Below, piece after piece: positions 15,014 through 23,300 of a DNA stretch of 35,278 nucleotides. The notes below the pieces were generated by a model that saw only the letters and a list, made by a program, of their open reading frames with translations, had not been told where the DNA came from and made no database searches. Each line of letters begins with the position of its first letter. Positions within the stretch are counted from its first letter, which is position 1. Made by a program: the position numbers and the translations under genes. The DNA is from Oscillospiraceae bacterium (GTDB taxonomy: Bacteria; Bacillota; Clostridia; Oscillospirales; Ruminococcaceae), in the NCBI GenBank assembly GCA_021769525.1, contig JAETSQ010000026.1, positions 1-35,278 on the forward strand, in the 5' to 3' direction.

Positions 15014-15107
15014 TCCCTGCCGCTCCTTTCCGGTTTTTTCACTGCGGGCCGGTCCCATCCCGGTCCCTGTTTACAGCTTCATTTTACCAGACAGGACGTA
15101 CGGTTAT

Positions 15108-15154
15108 CAGGACAGTAAGCAGAGCGGCGCCCGCCGGGGCGGTATTCTGTCCTG
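15108..15154. repeat. Inverted repeat between divergent small genes
   Basis: CAGGACAG (15108-15115) and CTGTCCTG (15147-15154) flank a GC-rich 31-base segment. It lies in the 296-base gap between the 37-residue gene (minus) and the next plus-strand ORF, which otherwise shows no gene. It could be an operator or a structured leader. Confidence 0.4.
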
Positions 15155-15309
15155 AAAACGGTACAGAACGGCGATCTTTCCGGGAAGAGAAAACAAAAAA
15201 GACCCGGAAATCGGGGAAAGGGAAGGGATCCGGAGGTACGCCTCATGGTGCGGGCCCCGGTATTTCGTTAGAATTTTGGTAAATCCTGACGAAAGAGGGG
15301 GAATTTACC

Positions 15310-15420
15310 ATGAAGAAGCTCGATTGGGACCCGGCAAAGGCCCGCCTCCGGGAAGAGCCCCGGAATCTCTCCGGGAGGCTGCGCGAAGCCTCCGGAAGGG
15401 CGGCACATCATGCAGTCTGA
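15310..15420 (+). CDS. Small ORF (36 residues) overlapping the zinc-ribbon gene
   Basis: ATG at 15310 after AGAGGGGG; the product begins MKKLDWDPAKARLREEPRNL. It is basic and ends by overlapping the start of the zinc-ribbon ORF by 11 bases, which would allow coupled translation. Length and lack of recognisable motifs keep the call tentative. Confidence 0.4.
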   Translation: MKKLDWDPAKARLREEPRNLSGRLREASGRAAHHAV

Positions 15421-15628
15421 ATCGGACGCGGACCTGGAGGGCGCCATCGGCTTTCGGACCCCTATGGCCGTCGCGGAGATCTTACAGCTGAAAAACGGGG
15501 ATGTCTACCCGGTCTGTCCCCGCTGCCACGTCACCTTTGAGCGGGAGTACACCCGCTACTGCGACCGGTGCGGGCAGGCCCTGAACTGGAAAAGCTACCG
15601 GAACGCCACGGTGGTACACTCCCTTTGA
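15410..15628 (+). CDS. Small zinc-ribbon protein
   Basis: A 72-residue protein with two CxxC knuckles, CPRC and CDRC (about residues 36-39 and 51-54), in VYPVCPRCHVTFEREYTRYCDRCGQ, split here as two motifs joined by a 12-residue loop. This is a treble-clef/zinc-ribbon type fold. It is probably a nucleic-acid or protein-binding accessory protein, of the kind often seen in Clostridia. The ATG at 15410 overlaps the end of the preceding small ORF; its own ribosome site is weak (GAAGGGCGG), consistent with coupling. Confidence 0.65.
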   Translation: MQSESDADLEGAIGFRTPMAVAEILQLKNGDVYPVCPRCHVTFEREYTRYCDRCGQALNWKSYRNATVVHSL

Positions 15629-15690
15629 GGGGTAAGAAGTTTTTGTTCTGGTGTAAATAATGGCTGAATTTCGCGGTCTTTTTTATGGTC

Positions 15691-16232
15691 TCAAAAACAT
15701 CCCACCGGGATGTTTTTGATGGGCAGTCCGGGCGTTGCTCTGGCACCGGTCCGTCGGGCTTTTCAGCTCCAAACGGCTTCTGCCGTTTGTCACCAAAAGA
15801 CCCGCCGTCCCGACCTCCAGGGCCCCGCCCTCGGTGCGGGACGGCAGGTTTCCAACTTTCTTTTTTTCTTTCAAAAAGAAAGTTGGACAAAGAAAAATGC
15901 GCCCTCCGGAAAAGTATTCCGCCTTCTGCGGAAGGCGGCCAAAGGCTCCGCCTTTGGAAACCGCAAGCCTTTGAAAAGGCTTGACCGAAACTTTTGGCGG
16001 CCTTCGGCCAAGCCTCCCTCGCCGAGGGAGGTGTCTGGCCGATAGGCCAGACGGAGGGAGTCCACCCAAGGCTCCAGGCACTCACTTGCGCTCTGTACAA
16101 AGGTAAGGGCCGGGGTGGGGCCCCGGCCCGTGTAGGGCGAAAACCGGACGAAGTCCGGTCGTTCTTTTTGCTTCTTTTTCTCACGAGTGAGAAAAAGAAG
16201 TGGGGGCTGGGGTAACGCCCCAGATTGGCAAA
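15691..16232 (-). repeat. Family-1 intergenic repeat, copy 3 (minus orientation, modules M8-M1)
   Basis: Same modules as copy 2 but inverted: M8 hairpin TCAAAAACATCCC / GGGATGTTTTTGA (15691-15719), the M8 body (to about 15850, about 95% identical to copy 2 by eye), M7 hairpin (15852-15886), M6-like segment, one M5 unit (about 16010-16060), M4, M3, M2 hairpin CTTCTTTTTCTCAC-GA-GTGAGAAAAAGAAG (16171-16200) and M1 (CCCCAGATTGGCAAA end). The M8 hairpin differs from copy 2 by a paired C:G to T:A change. Confidence 0.85.
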
Positions 16233-16241
16233 ACAGCGCCT

Positions 16242-16270
16242 TTGTCCGCTCCCTAAAAATATGTTATAAT
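16242..16270 (+). promoter_or_regulatory. deoC promoter
   Basis: TTGTCC (16242-16247), 17 bases, TATAAT (16265-16270), located directly after the end of family-1 copy 3. Confidence 0.65.
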
Positions 16271-16331
16271 GGTATCGTAGACAAAGCCCCCCTGCTCTCC
16301 AGGGGGGCCGGAAACGGGAAGGAGAATCGGT

Positions 16332-16985
16332 ATGAAACGAGAAGAGATCCTCCGGCGGGTGGACCACACCCTGCTGAAGCAGGAGGCCACCTGGGAGGAG
16401 ATCCGGGGGCTCTGCGACGATGCGGCGGCCTATGGGGTGGCCTCGGTGTGCCTTCCCCCGTGCTATGTGCGTCAGGCGGCGGAGTACCTGGGAGGCAGGG
16501 TCCCCGTCTGCACCGTGGTGGGCTTCCCCAACGGAAACACCACGACTGCCGCCAAGGTCTTCGAGACCCGCGAGGCCATCGGCAACGGCGCGGCGGAGAT
16601 CGACATGGTCATCAACCTGGGCTGGCTGCGGGACAAAAAATACCCGGAGGTGCTGGAGGAGGTCCGGGCGGTGAAGGCCGCCTGCGGAGAACGCATCCTC
16701 AAGGTCATCATTGAGACCTGCCTCCTCACCAGGGAAGAGAAGGTGGAGATGTGCCGCATCGTCACCCAGGCGGGGGCGGATTTCATCAAGACCTCCACCG
16801 GATTTTCCACGGTTGGGGCCACCCCTGGGGATGTGGGCCTCCTGGCGCGGGAGGTGGGCCCTGGGGTGCGGGTCAAAGCCGCCGGAGGCATCTCCTCCTG
16901 GGAGGACGCAGAGGAATTTATCCGCCTGGGGGCCTCCCGGCTGGGCACCAGCCGCCTGGTGAAGCTGGCCAAGGCGGAGCGGTAA
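16332..16985 (+). CDS. deoC: Deoxyribose-phosphate aldolase DeoC
   Basis: A 217-residue class I aldolase that splits 2-deoxyribose 5-phosphate into acetaldehyde and glyceraldehyde 3-phosphate during deoxynucleoside breakdown. It begins [20 protein letters not shown] with the family's DHTLL motif. It has [19 protein letters not shown] and the Schiff-base segment [11 protein letters not shown] (catalytic Lys), then VRVKAAGGI with the second active-site lysine. Length is normal for the family. ATG at 16332 follows AAGGAG. It has its own promoter, is convergent with xpt (12 bases apart, no clear terminator between), and sits beside purine salvage, consistent with nucleoside recycling. Confidence 0.95.
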   Translation: MKREEILRRVDHTLLKQEATWEEIRGLCDDAAAYGVASVCLPPCYVRQAAEYLGGRVPVCTVVGFPNGNTTTAAKVFETREAIGNGAAEIDMVINLGWLRDKKYPEVLEEVRAVKAACGERILKVIIETCLLTREEKVEMCRIVTQAGADFIKTSTGFSTVGATPGDVGLLAREVGPGVRVKAAGGISSWEDAEEFIRLGASRLGTSRLVKLAKAER

Positions 16986-16997
16986 GCCTAAATCCGC

Positions 16998-17573
16998 CTA
17001 TTCCTCGCGGAAGGTGATGTGTCCCTGGTCCATCCCCTGGATGACCGCCAAGGACTCCACCCGGACGCCCCGCTCCCGCAGGAGCCGGCCCCCCTCCTGG
17101 AAGCCCTTTTCGATGGCGATGCCGCACCCCACCAGGGCTGCACCCGACTGGGCCACCAGGTCCATCAGCCCCAGCATGGCGCTGCCCCGCGCCAGGAAGT
17201 CATCCAGGAGCAGCACCCGGTCCGCGGGGGTGAGAAAACGCTTGGACACCCGAATGGTATAGCTGCCGCCGTGGGTGTAGCTTTCCACCTGGGCGGCGTA
17301 CACCTCCCCATCCAGGTTCTTGGTCCGGCTCTTCTTGGCAAAGATGGCCGGACAGCCGAAGTATTGGGCGGCCACGCAGGCGATGCCGATGCCGGAGGCC
17401 TCCACCGTGAGGAGCTTGGTCACGCCGCAGCCGCCGAACAGGCGGTAAAACTCCTTGCCCATCTCCCGGTAGAGGACGGGGTCCATCTGGTGGTTCAGGA
17501 AGCTGTCCACCTTCAGGATATTCCCTTCCCGCACCACGCCGTCCTGCAGGATGCGCTGCTGCATCAGGAGCAC
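16998..17573 (-). CDS. xpt: Xanthine phosphoribosyltransferase
   Basis: A 191-residue purine salvage enzyme that makes XMP from xanthine and PRPP. Hallmarks are ILKVDSFLNHQMDP, TVEASGIGIA and the PRPP loop VLLLDDFLARGSAM. The start is taken as GTG at 17573 because AGGAGGGGG lies five bases upstream; the resulting MLLMQQRILQDG aligns with the family's N-terminus, whereas the ATG at 17564 would be too far from the ribosome site. It is downstream of the HPr-like gene with a terminator between. No purine riboswitch fits in the 80-base gap. Confidence 0.93.
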   Translation of the reverse strand: MLLMQQRILQDGVVREGNILKVDSFLNHQMDPVLYREMGKEFYRLFGGCGVTKLLTVEASGIGIACVAAQYFGCPAIFAKKSRTKNLDGEVYAAQVESYTHGGSYTIRVSKRFLTPADRVLLLDDFLARGSAMLGLMDLVAQSGAALVGCGIAIEKGFQEGGRLLRERGVRVESLAVIQGMDQGHITFREE

Positions 17574-17612
17574 AAGATCCCCCTCCTTATTATGTAATTA
17601 TGTACAAACAAC

Positions 17613-17646
17613 AATAAAAGAGCGCACCGTTCCGATACGCTCTTCC
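17613..17646 (-). terminator. Terminator between the HPr-like gene and xpt
   Basis: On the reverse strand AAGAGCG (17644-17638) pairs with CGCTCTT (17624-17618), followed by TTATTG. Confidence 0.7.
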
Positions 17647-17653
17647 GCAAACT

Positions 17654-17884
17654 TTAGGCGAAGGACTGGAGCACCTGCAAGAACCGCTCCCGCTGGTCCT
17701 CCGGGACCTCCGCGGTAAGGGTGATGGGGTGCCCCAGGTCCAGGCTCAGGATCCCCATGATGCTCTTGCCGTTGACGATATACCGGCCGCTGGACAGGTC
17801 CACCTCAAAGCCGAACTCCCCCATGGCGGCGGTGAAGCTCTGCACCCGCTCGATGGTGGAAAGACGGACGGTCTGTGTGATCAT
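17654..17884 (-). CDS. HPr-family protein lacking the phosphocarrier histidine (Crh-like)
   Basis: A 76-residue HPr-fold protein. It starts MITQTVRLSTIERVQSFTAA and keeps the regulatory-site region NGKSIMGILSL with S41, equivalent to Ser46 of HPr. The GIHARPA active-site segment that carries the phosphotransfer His15 is replaced by IERVQSFTAAMGEF. It therefore cannot act as a PTS phosphocarrier, but could still be phosphorylated on serine by HPr kinase and act with CcpA, as Crh does. That regulatory role is inferred from family knowledge. ATG at 17884 with a modest GGGGG ribosome site. Confidence 0.8.
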   Translation of the reverse strand: MITQTVRLSTIERVQSFTAAMGEFGFEVDLSSGRYIVNGKSIMGILSLDLGHPITLTAEVPEDQRERFLQVLQSFA

Positions 17885-17925
17885 TGTGCGAACCCCCCTT
17901 CTTTTTGGTCGTATGATTCCCCCTT

Positions 17926-17954
17926 ATACTAACAGCAAAAGGCCCCGGCGTCAA
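17926..17954 (-). promoter_or_regulatory. Promoter of the HPr-like gene
   Basis: On the reverse strand TTGACG (17954-17949), 17 bases, TAGTAT (17931-17926). Confidence 0.55.
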
Positions 17955-17986
17955 TCCTTTTTTCCTCTGTGGGAGTGAACAGGGCA

Positions 17987-18082
17987 CTTTGGCAAAGAGC
18001 GCAAGTGGGTGCCTGGAGTCTTAGGCAGACTCCCTCCGTCTGGCCTGTCGGCCAGACACCTCCCTCATTGAGGGAGGCTTGG
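17987..18082 (+). repeat. Family-1 intergenic repeat, copy 4 (plus orientation, M4-M5 only)
   Basis: Carries the M4 core (GTGCCTGGAGTCTTAGG, with AAGAGCGCAAG before it) and one M5 unit with the stem GTCTGGCC-TGTC-GGCCAGAC and the hairpin CCTCCCTC/GAGGGAGG. It ends about 55 bases before the mtaB start. Confidence 0.8.
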
Positions 18083-18136
18083 CCCCGCAGAACCGCCAAA
18101 AGTTTTGATGAAATCACTGTAAGGAGCTGCCCGCTT

Positions 18137-19426
18137 ATGAAGATCGTCTTTTACACCTTCGGCTGCAAGGTGAACCAGTACGAGACCCAGGCCCTGAGCC
18201 AGCAGTTTGCCGCCGGAGGGTGGGAGGTGCTGGACTTTGCCCACGACGCCCCCTGGGACGCAGTGGTGGTGAACTCCTGCACCGTCACCGCCGAGGGGGA
18301 CCGCAAGACCCGGCAGCTGCTGCGGCGGCTGCGCCGGGAGCATCCGGACGCCGCCATCTGCCTCACCGGCTGCTTCCCCCAGGCCTTCCCGGAGGCGGCC
18401 CAGGCCATGGCGGAGGCGGACGTCGTCACCGGCAGCCGGGACCGCCGGGGGCTCGCCCAGGCCCTGGACCGCTTCCTTGCCACCGGGGAGCGGGTGGTGG
18501 ACATCCGCCCCCACCGGCGGGGGGAGGGCTTTGAGGCCATGTCGGCGGAGACCTTCGGCCGGCGCACCAGGGCCTTTGTGAAGATCGAGGACGGGTGCGA
18601 GAACTACTGCGCCTACTGCATCATCCCCACCGCCAGGGGGCCGGTGCGCTCCAAGCCCCCGGAGGCCCTCCGGGAGGAGCTGGCCGCCCTGGCCCGCTCC
18701 GGCTACCGGGAGGTGGTGCTGGCGGGGATCAATCTTTCCGCTTACGGCCGGGAGTACGGCCTGCGCCTCATCGACGCCGTGGAGATGGCGGCGGGGACCG
18801 AGGGCATCCGCCGGGTGCGCCTGGGGAGCCTGGAGCCGGACGTCATCGGCCCGGAGGATTTTTCCCGGATGGCCGCCGCCGGCAAGGTGTGTCCCCAGTT
18901 CCACCTCTCCCTCCAGGCGGGGTGCGACGCCACCCTGCGGCGGATGGGGCGGCGGTACGACACCGCCCACTACCTGGCGGCGGTGGAGGAGATCCGCCGC
19001 CGGTTCCCCCTGGCGGCCATCACCACCGACCTGATGGTGGGCTTTCCGGGGGAGACGGAGGAGGACTTTCTGGAGAGCCTGGACTTTGCCCGCCGGGTGG
19101 GATTTTCCCGCATCCATGTCTTCCCCTACAGCCAGCGCCCCGGCACACGGGCGGCGGAGATGCCCGGCCAGGTGCCCCAGGAGGAAAAGCGCCGCCGGGC
19201 CGCCCGGCTCATCGCCGCCGGGGAGGAGCTGCGAAAGGACTTCCTGGCCCGGATGGTGGGCACGGTGCAGGAGGTGCTCTTTGAAGAGGGGGGCCCCCAG
19301 GGACAGACCGGCTACACCCCCAACTACACCCCGGTCACCGTCCAGGAGCTCCGGCCCCTCCAGGGGCAGGTGCTGCCGGTGCGCCTCACCGGCCTCCTGG
19401 GGGAGGGGTGCGCCGGCTGCCTCTGA
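18137..19426 (+). CDS. mtaB: tRNA t6A37 methylthiotransferase MtaB
   Basis: A 429-residue radical-SAM enzyme that adds a methylthio group to N6-threonylcarbamoyladenosine at position 37 of ANN-decoding tRNAs. The N-terminal UPF0004 domain shows FGCKVNQYE (C10), NSCTVTAEGDRK and CLTGCFPQ, supplying the auxiliary 4Fe-4S cluster. The radical-SAM motif C-x3-C-x2-C is C154, C158, C161 (CENYCAYC). The C-terminal region ends in a short TRAM-like segment. ATG at 18137 follows TAAGGAG. The KVNQYET wording places it in the MtaB rather than the MiaB branch. Confidence 0.92.
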   Translation: MKIVFYTFGCKVNQYETQALSQQFAAGGWEVLDFAHDAPWDAVVVNSCTVTAEGDRKTRQLLRRLRREHPDAAICLTGCFPQAFPEAAQAMAEADVVTGSRDRRGLAQALDRFLATGERVVDIRPHRRGEGFEAMSAETFGRRTRAFVKIEDGCENYCAYCIIPTARGPVRSKPPEALREELAALARSGYREVVLAGINLSAYGREYGLRLIDAVEMAAGTEGIRRVRLGSLEPDVIGPEDFSRMAAAGKVCPQFHLSLQAGCDATLRRMGRRYDTAHYLAAVEEIRRRFPLAAITTDLMVGFPGETEEDFLESLDFARRVGFSRIHVFPYSQRPGTRAAEMPGQVPQEEKRRRAARLIAAGEELRKDFLARMVGTVQEVLFEEGGPQGQTGYTPNYTPVTVQELRPLQGQVLPVRLTGLLGEGCAGCL

Positions 19427-19504
19427 GATACGGAACAAGTTCTGAGGATTTCCCAAAAAGGCAAAAGAAATCGTGAATCTTTGGTAAATCCTGCTTCTTT
19501 CTAC

Positions 19505-19533
19505 TTTACACCTCCCGGAAAAAATGTTAAAAT
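19505..19533 (+). promoter_or_regulatory. nifJ promoter
   Basis: TTTACA (19505-19510), 17 bases, TAAAAT (19528-19533), with an 85-nt leader ending in CAGGGAGG. The DNA around it is AT-rich, in keeping with a strong promoter. Confidence 0.65.
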
Positions 19534-19618
19534 TAGAGCAGTGTGCGGGGGAGAGGACATTTGTGCCCCCATTCCCCTGCGCAATGTAAAGAAGAAATAA
19601 AACAGGGAGGAAAACAGA

Positions 19619-22600
19619 ATGGCAAGAAAAATGAAAACAATGGACGGTAACAACGCCGCCGCCCATGTTTCCTACGCGTTCACCGACGTTGCCGCCATTT
19701 ACCCCATCACCCCTTCTTCCGTGATGGCGGAGGTGTCCGACAAGTGGTCGGCGGACGGCAGGACCAACATCTTCGGCGAGCGGGTAAAGGTCGTTGAGAT
19801 GCAGTCCGAGGCCGGCGCTTCCGGCACCGTCCACGGTTCTCTGGCCGCCGGCGCCCTCACCACCACCTTCACCGCTTCCCAGGGCCTGCTGCTGATGATC
19901 CCCAATATGTACAAAATGGCCGGCGAGCTGCTGCCCGGCGTCATCGATGTCTCCGCCCGGTGCGTGGCCTCCCACGCCCTGAACATCTTCGGCGACCACT
20001 CCGACGTCTACGCCTGCCGCCAGACCGGCTTTGCCATGATGTGCGAAAGCAGCGTCCAGGAGGTCATGGACCTCACCGCCGTCTCCCACCTCTCCGCCAT
20101 CAAGGGCCGGGTCCCCTTCCTGAACTTCTTTGACGGCTTCCGCACCTCCCACGAGCTCCAGAAGATCGAGGTCTGGGACTATGACGACCTGAAGGAACTG
20201 GTGGACATGGACGCCGTGGACGCCTTCCGGAAGAACGCCCTGAACCCGGAGCACCCCGTCCTGCGGGGCACCGCCCAGAACGGCGACATCTTCTTCCAGG
20301 CCCGCGAGTCCTGCAACCCCTTCTATGACGCCCTCCCCGCCGTCGTGGAGGAGTACATGAACAAGGTGAACGCCAAGATCGGCACCAACTACGCCCTGTT
20401 CAACTACTACGGCGACCCCAAAGCCGAGAACGTCATCATCGCCATGGGCTCCATCTGCGAGACCATCGACGAGACCATCGACTACCTGAACGCCAAGGGC
20501 GGCAAGTACGGCCTCATCAAGGTCCGCCTGTACCGCCCCTTCTCCCAGAAGCACCTGCTGGCGGCCCTTCCCGATACCGTCAAGGTCATCTCCGTCCTGG
20601 ACCGCACCAAGGAGCCCGGCTCCCTGGGCGAGCCCCTGTTCCTGGATGTTGTGGCGGCCCTCAAGGGCACCAAGTTCGAGTCGGTCCCCGTCTACGGCGG
20701 CCGCTACGGCCTGGGCTCCAAGGACACCACCCCGGACCAGGTCATCGCCGTCTACAAGAACGCCGCCTCCGCCCAGCCCAAGGAGCGCTTCACCATCGGC
20801 ATCGATGACGATGTGACCTTCCTCTCCCTGACCCCCGACGAGAGCCCCAACACCGCCCCTGCCGGCACCACCGCCTGCAAGTTCTGGGGCCTGGGCTCCG
20901 ACGGCACCGTGGGCGCCAACAAGAACTCCATCAAGATCATCGGCGACCACACCGATATGTACGCCCAGGCGTACTTTGAGTACGACTCCAAGAAGTCCGG
21001 CGGCCTCACCATCAGCCACCTGCGCTTCGGTTCCACCCCCATCCACTCCACCTACTACATCAACAAGGCGAACTTTGTGGCCTGCCACAACCCCGCCTAC
21101 ATCGGCAAGTACGATATTGTTGAGGACCTGGTGGACGGCGGCACCTTCCTGCTGAACTGCGGCTGGGACCTGGCCGAGCTGGAGGAGCGCCTCCCCGGCA
21201 AGGATAAGCGCTACATCGCCACCCACGGCATCAAGCTCTACACCATCGACGGCGTGAGCATCGGCAAGGAGCTGGGCCTTGGCACCCGCATCAACACCGT
21301 GCTCCAGTCCGCCTTCTTCAAGCTGGCGGGCATCCTCCCCGAAGCGGACGCCATCAAGTATATGAAGGACGCCGCTACCGCCTCCTACGGCCGCAAGGGC
21401 GAGGCCATCGTCAAGATGAACCACGACGCCATCGACCTGGGCGCCCAGCGCATCCACGAGGTCCAGGTGCCCGAATCCTGGAAGAACGCCCCCGACAGCC
21501 ACCCCGTGGAGAAGGCCGTGGGCGACGACAAGGTCCTGGTGGACTTTGTCAACAACGTGGAGATCCCCGTCAACGCCCACCGGGGCGAGAAGCTGCCTGT
21601 CTCCGCCTTTAAGGGCGCCGAGGACGGCACCTTCCCCCTGGGCTCCTCCGCCTTTGAGAAGCGGGGCATCGCCGTGGATGTTCCCACCTGGAACCCCGAT
21701 AACTGCATCCAGTGCAACTTCTGCGCCTATGTCTGCCCCCACGCCGTCATCCGTCCCGTGGCCATGACTGCCGACGAAGCCGCCAAGGCCCCCGCCGGCC
21801 AGCTCACCACCGACATGACCGGTATGCCCGGCATGAAGTTCGCCATGACCGTTTCCGTCCTGGACTGCACCGGCTGCGGCAGCTGCGCCAACGTCTGCCC
21901 CGGCAAGAAGGGCGCCAAGGCCCTCACCATGCAGAGCCTGGACAGCCAGCGCGACAAGCAGGACGGCTTTGCCTACGGCCTTGGCCTCTGCGAGAAGCCC
22001 GAAGTGGCCGAGAAGTTCAAGCCCACCACCGTCAAGGGCAGCCAGTTCAAGCAGCCCCTGCTGGAGTTCTCCGGCGCCTGCGCCGGCTGCGGCGAGACCC
22101 CCTACGCCAAGCTGGTGACCCAGCTCTTCGGCGACCGGATGTATATCGCCAACGCCACCGGCTGCTCCTCCATCTGGGGCGGCTCCGCTCCCTCCACCCC
22201 CTACACCAAGAACAAGGCCGGCCACGGCCCCGCCTGGGCCAACTCCCTCTTTGAGGACAACGCCGAGTTCGGCTACGGTATGTTCCTGGCCCAGGATACC
22301 CTGCGCAAGCAGCTCATCGCCAAGGTAGCGAAGCTGGGCGAGATCGCTCAGGGCGATGCCAAGGCCGCCATCGACGGCTATCTTGCCACCGTGGACGACG
22401 GCGCCGCCAACGGCGCTGCCACCGCTGCCCTGGTGATGGCCCTGGAGAACTGCGGCAGCCCCTGCGAGTTGGGCAAGGAGATCCTCGCGAAGAAGGAGTT
22501 CCTGGCCAAGAAGTCCAACTGGGTCTTCGGCGGCGACGGCTGGGCCTTCGACATCGGCTTCGGCGGCCTGGATCATGTCCTGGCCTCCGGCGAGGATGTG

Positions 22601-23170
22601 AACGTCCTGGTCTTCAACACCGAGGTGTACTCCAACACCGGCGGTCAGTCCTCCAAGGCTACCCCCACCGGCGCCGTGGCGCAGTTCGCCGCCGCCGGCA
22701 AGGAAGTGAAGCAGAAGGACCTCGCTGCCATCGCCATGAGCTACGGCTACGTCTATGTGGCCCAGGTGGCTATGGGCGCCGACTACAACCAGTGCATCAA
22801 GGCCTTCCAGGAAGCCGAGAGCTATCACGGCCCCTCCATCATCATCGCCTACGCCCCCTGCATCAACCACGGCATCAAGGGCGGCCTGGTGAACGCCCAG
22901 ACCGAGATCAAGAACGCGGTGGCCGCCGGCTACTGGCATATGTTCCGCTTCGATCCCCGTCTGGCTGCCGAGGGCAAGAACCCCTTCAGCCTGGACAGCA
23001 AGGAACCCTCCATGTCCTACGAGGACTTCATCAAGAACGAGGTGCGGTACACCTCCCTCACCCGGTCCTTCCCGGACCGCGCCAAGGAGCTCTTCGCCAA
23101 GGCGGAGAAGGACGCCGCTGCCAAGTACAAGCACCTGCTGAAGCTGAAGGCTCTCTACGACGCGGACTGA
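19619..23170 (+). CDS. nifJ: Pyruvate:ferredoxin (flavodoxin) oxidoreductase
   Basis: A 1183-residue single-chain PFOR that converts pyruvate and CoA to acetyl-CoA, CO2 and reduced ferredoxin, the central step of anaerobic pyruvate use. Domain order: pyrimidine-binding N-terminal domain (AYAFTDVAAIYPITPSSVMAE-type start), CoA/transketolase C-terminal-like domains, a two-cluster ferredoxin insert (CIQCNFCAYVCP from C696; CTGCGSCANVCP from C750), and the TPP domain (GCGETPYAKL, then GDGWAFDIGFGG and NTEVYSNTGGQ). All cluster cysteines are present. Codon use is far more restricted than in neighbours (mostly C-ending codons), as expected for a very highly expressed protein. ATG at 19619; monocistronic. 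Confidence 0.97.
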   Translation: MARKMKTMDGNNAAAHVSYAFTDVAAIYPITPSSVMAEVSDKWSADGRTNIFGERVKVVEMQSEAGASGTVHGSLAAGALTTTFTASQGLLLMIPNMYKMAGELLPGVIDVSARCVASHALNIFGDHSDVYACRQTGFAMMCESSVQEVMDLTAVSHLSAIKGRVPFLNFFDGFRTSHELQKIEVWDYDDLKELVDMDAVDAFRKNALNPEHPVLRGTAQNGDIFFQARESCNPFYDALPAVVEEYMNKVNAKIGTNYALFNYYGDPKAENVIIAMGSICETIDETIDYLNAKGGKYGLIKVRLYRPFSQKHLLAALPDTVKVISVLDRTKEPGSLGEPLFLDVVAALKGTKFESVPVYGGRYGLGSKDTTPDQVIAVYKNAASAQPKERFTIGIDDDVTFLSLTPDESPNTAPAGTTACKFWGLGSDGTVGANKNSIKIIGDHTDMYAQAYFEYDSKKSGGLTISHLRFGSTPIHSTYYINKANFVACHNPAYIGKYDIVEDLVDGGTFLLNCGWDLAELEERLPGKDKRYIATHGIKLYTIDGVSIGKELGLGTRINTVLQSAFFKLAGILPEADAIKYMKDAATASYGRKGEAIVKMNHDAIDLGAQRIHEVQVPESWKNAPDSHPVEKAVGDDKVLVDFVNNVEIPVNAHRGEKLPVSAFKGAEDGTFPLGSSAFEKRGIAVDVPTWNPDNCIQCNFCAYVCPHAVIRPVAMTADEAAKAPAGQLTTDMTGMPGMKFAMTVSVLDCTGCGSCANVCPGKKGAKALTMQSLDSQRDKQDGFAYGLGLCEKPEVAEKFKPTTVKGSQFKQPLLEFSGACAGCGETPYAKLVTQLFGDRMYIANATGCSSIWGGSAPSTPYTKNKAGHGPAWANSLFEDNAEFGYGMFLAQDTLRKQLIAKVAKLGEIAQGDAKAAIDGYLATVDDGAANGAATAALVMALENCGSPCELGKEILAKKEFLAKKSNWVFGGDGWAFDIGFGGLDHVLASGEDVNVLVFNTEVYSNTGGQSSKATPTGAVAQFAAAGKEVKQKDLAAIAMSYGYVYVAQVAMGADYNQCIKAFQEAESYHGPSIIIAYAPCINHGIKGGLVNAQTEIKNAVAAGYWHMFRFDPRLAAEGKNPFSLDSKEPSMSYEDFIKNEVRYTSLTRSFPDRAKELFAKAEKDAAAKYKHLLKLKALYDAD

Positions 23171-23226
23171 TCCAGACGCGTATTCCTGCTTGAGGCAGGA
23201 CTTCCCCATCATATCCTAGCAAACCA

Positions 23227-23270
23227 CCTGGAGGTCGGTGCTCGTGCAACACGCAGCGCTGGCCTCCAGG
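23227..23270 (+). terminator. Long hairpin downstream of nifJ
   Basis: CCTGGAGG at 23227 pairs with CCTCCAGG ending at 23270, and pairing continues inward for 16 base pairs including G-U pairs, with a small GTG/CAC tip. A second GC hairpin (23276-23294, CCGGGGCG/GCCCCGG) follows, then a T-rich stretch. The pair probably ends the nifJ transcript. Confidence 0.55.
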
Positions 23271-23300
23271 CCCGATTCCGGGGCGCCGCCCCGGACCCCG

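Noticed and set aside
15531-16367. 278-codon minus-strand frame over family-1 copy 3
   Set aside because: Covers the end of the zinc-ribbon gene, the repeat and the deoC start; no domain and no ribosome site.
17574-17653. Purine riboswitch upstream of xpt
   Set aside because: Only 80 bases are available, a terminator of the upstream gene fills half, and no purine-riboswitch core is recognisable.
18065-23212. 1715-codon open frame on the minus strand across mtaB and nifJ
   Set aside because: It is the antisense of two well-supported genes; GC-rich third positions suppress stops on the other strand. Its product is low-complexity (G, L, V, H rich) with no domain.
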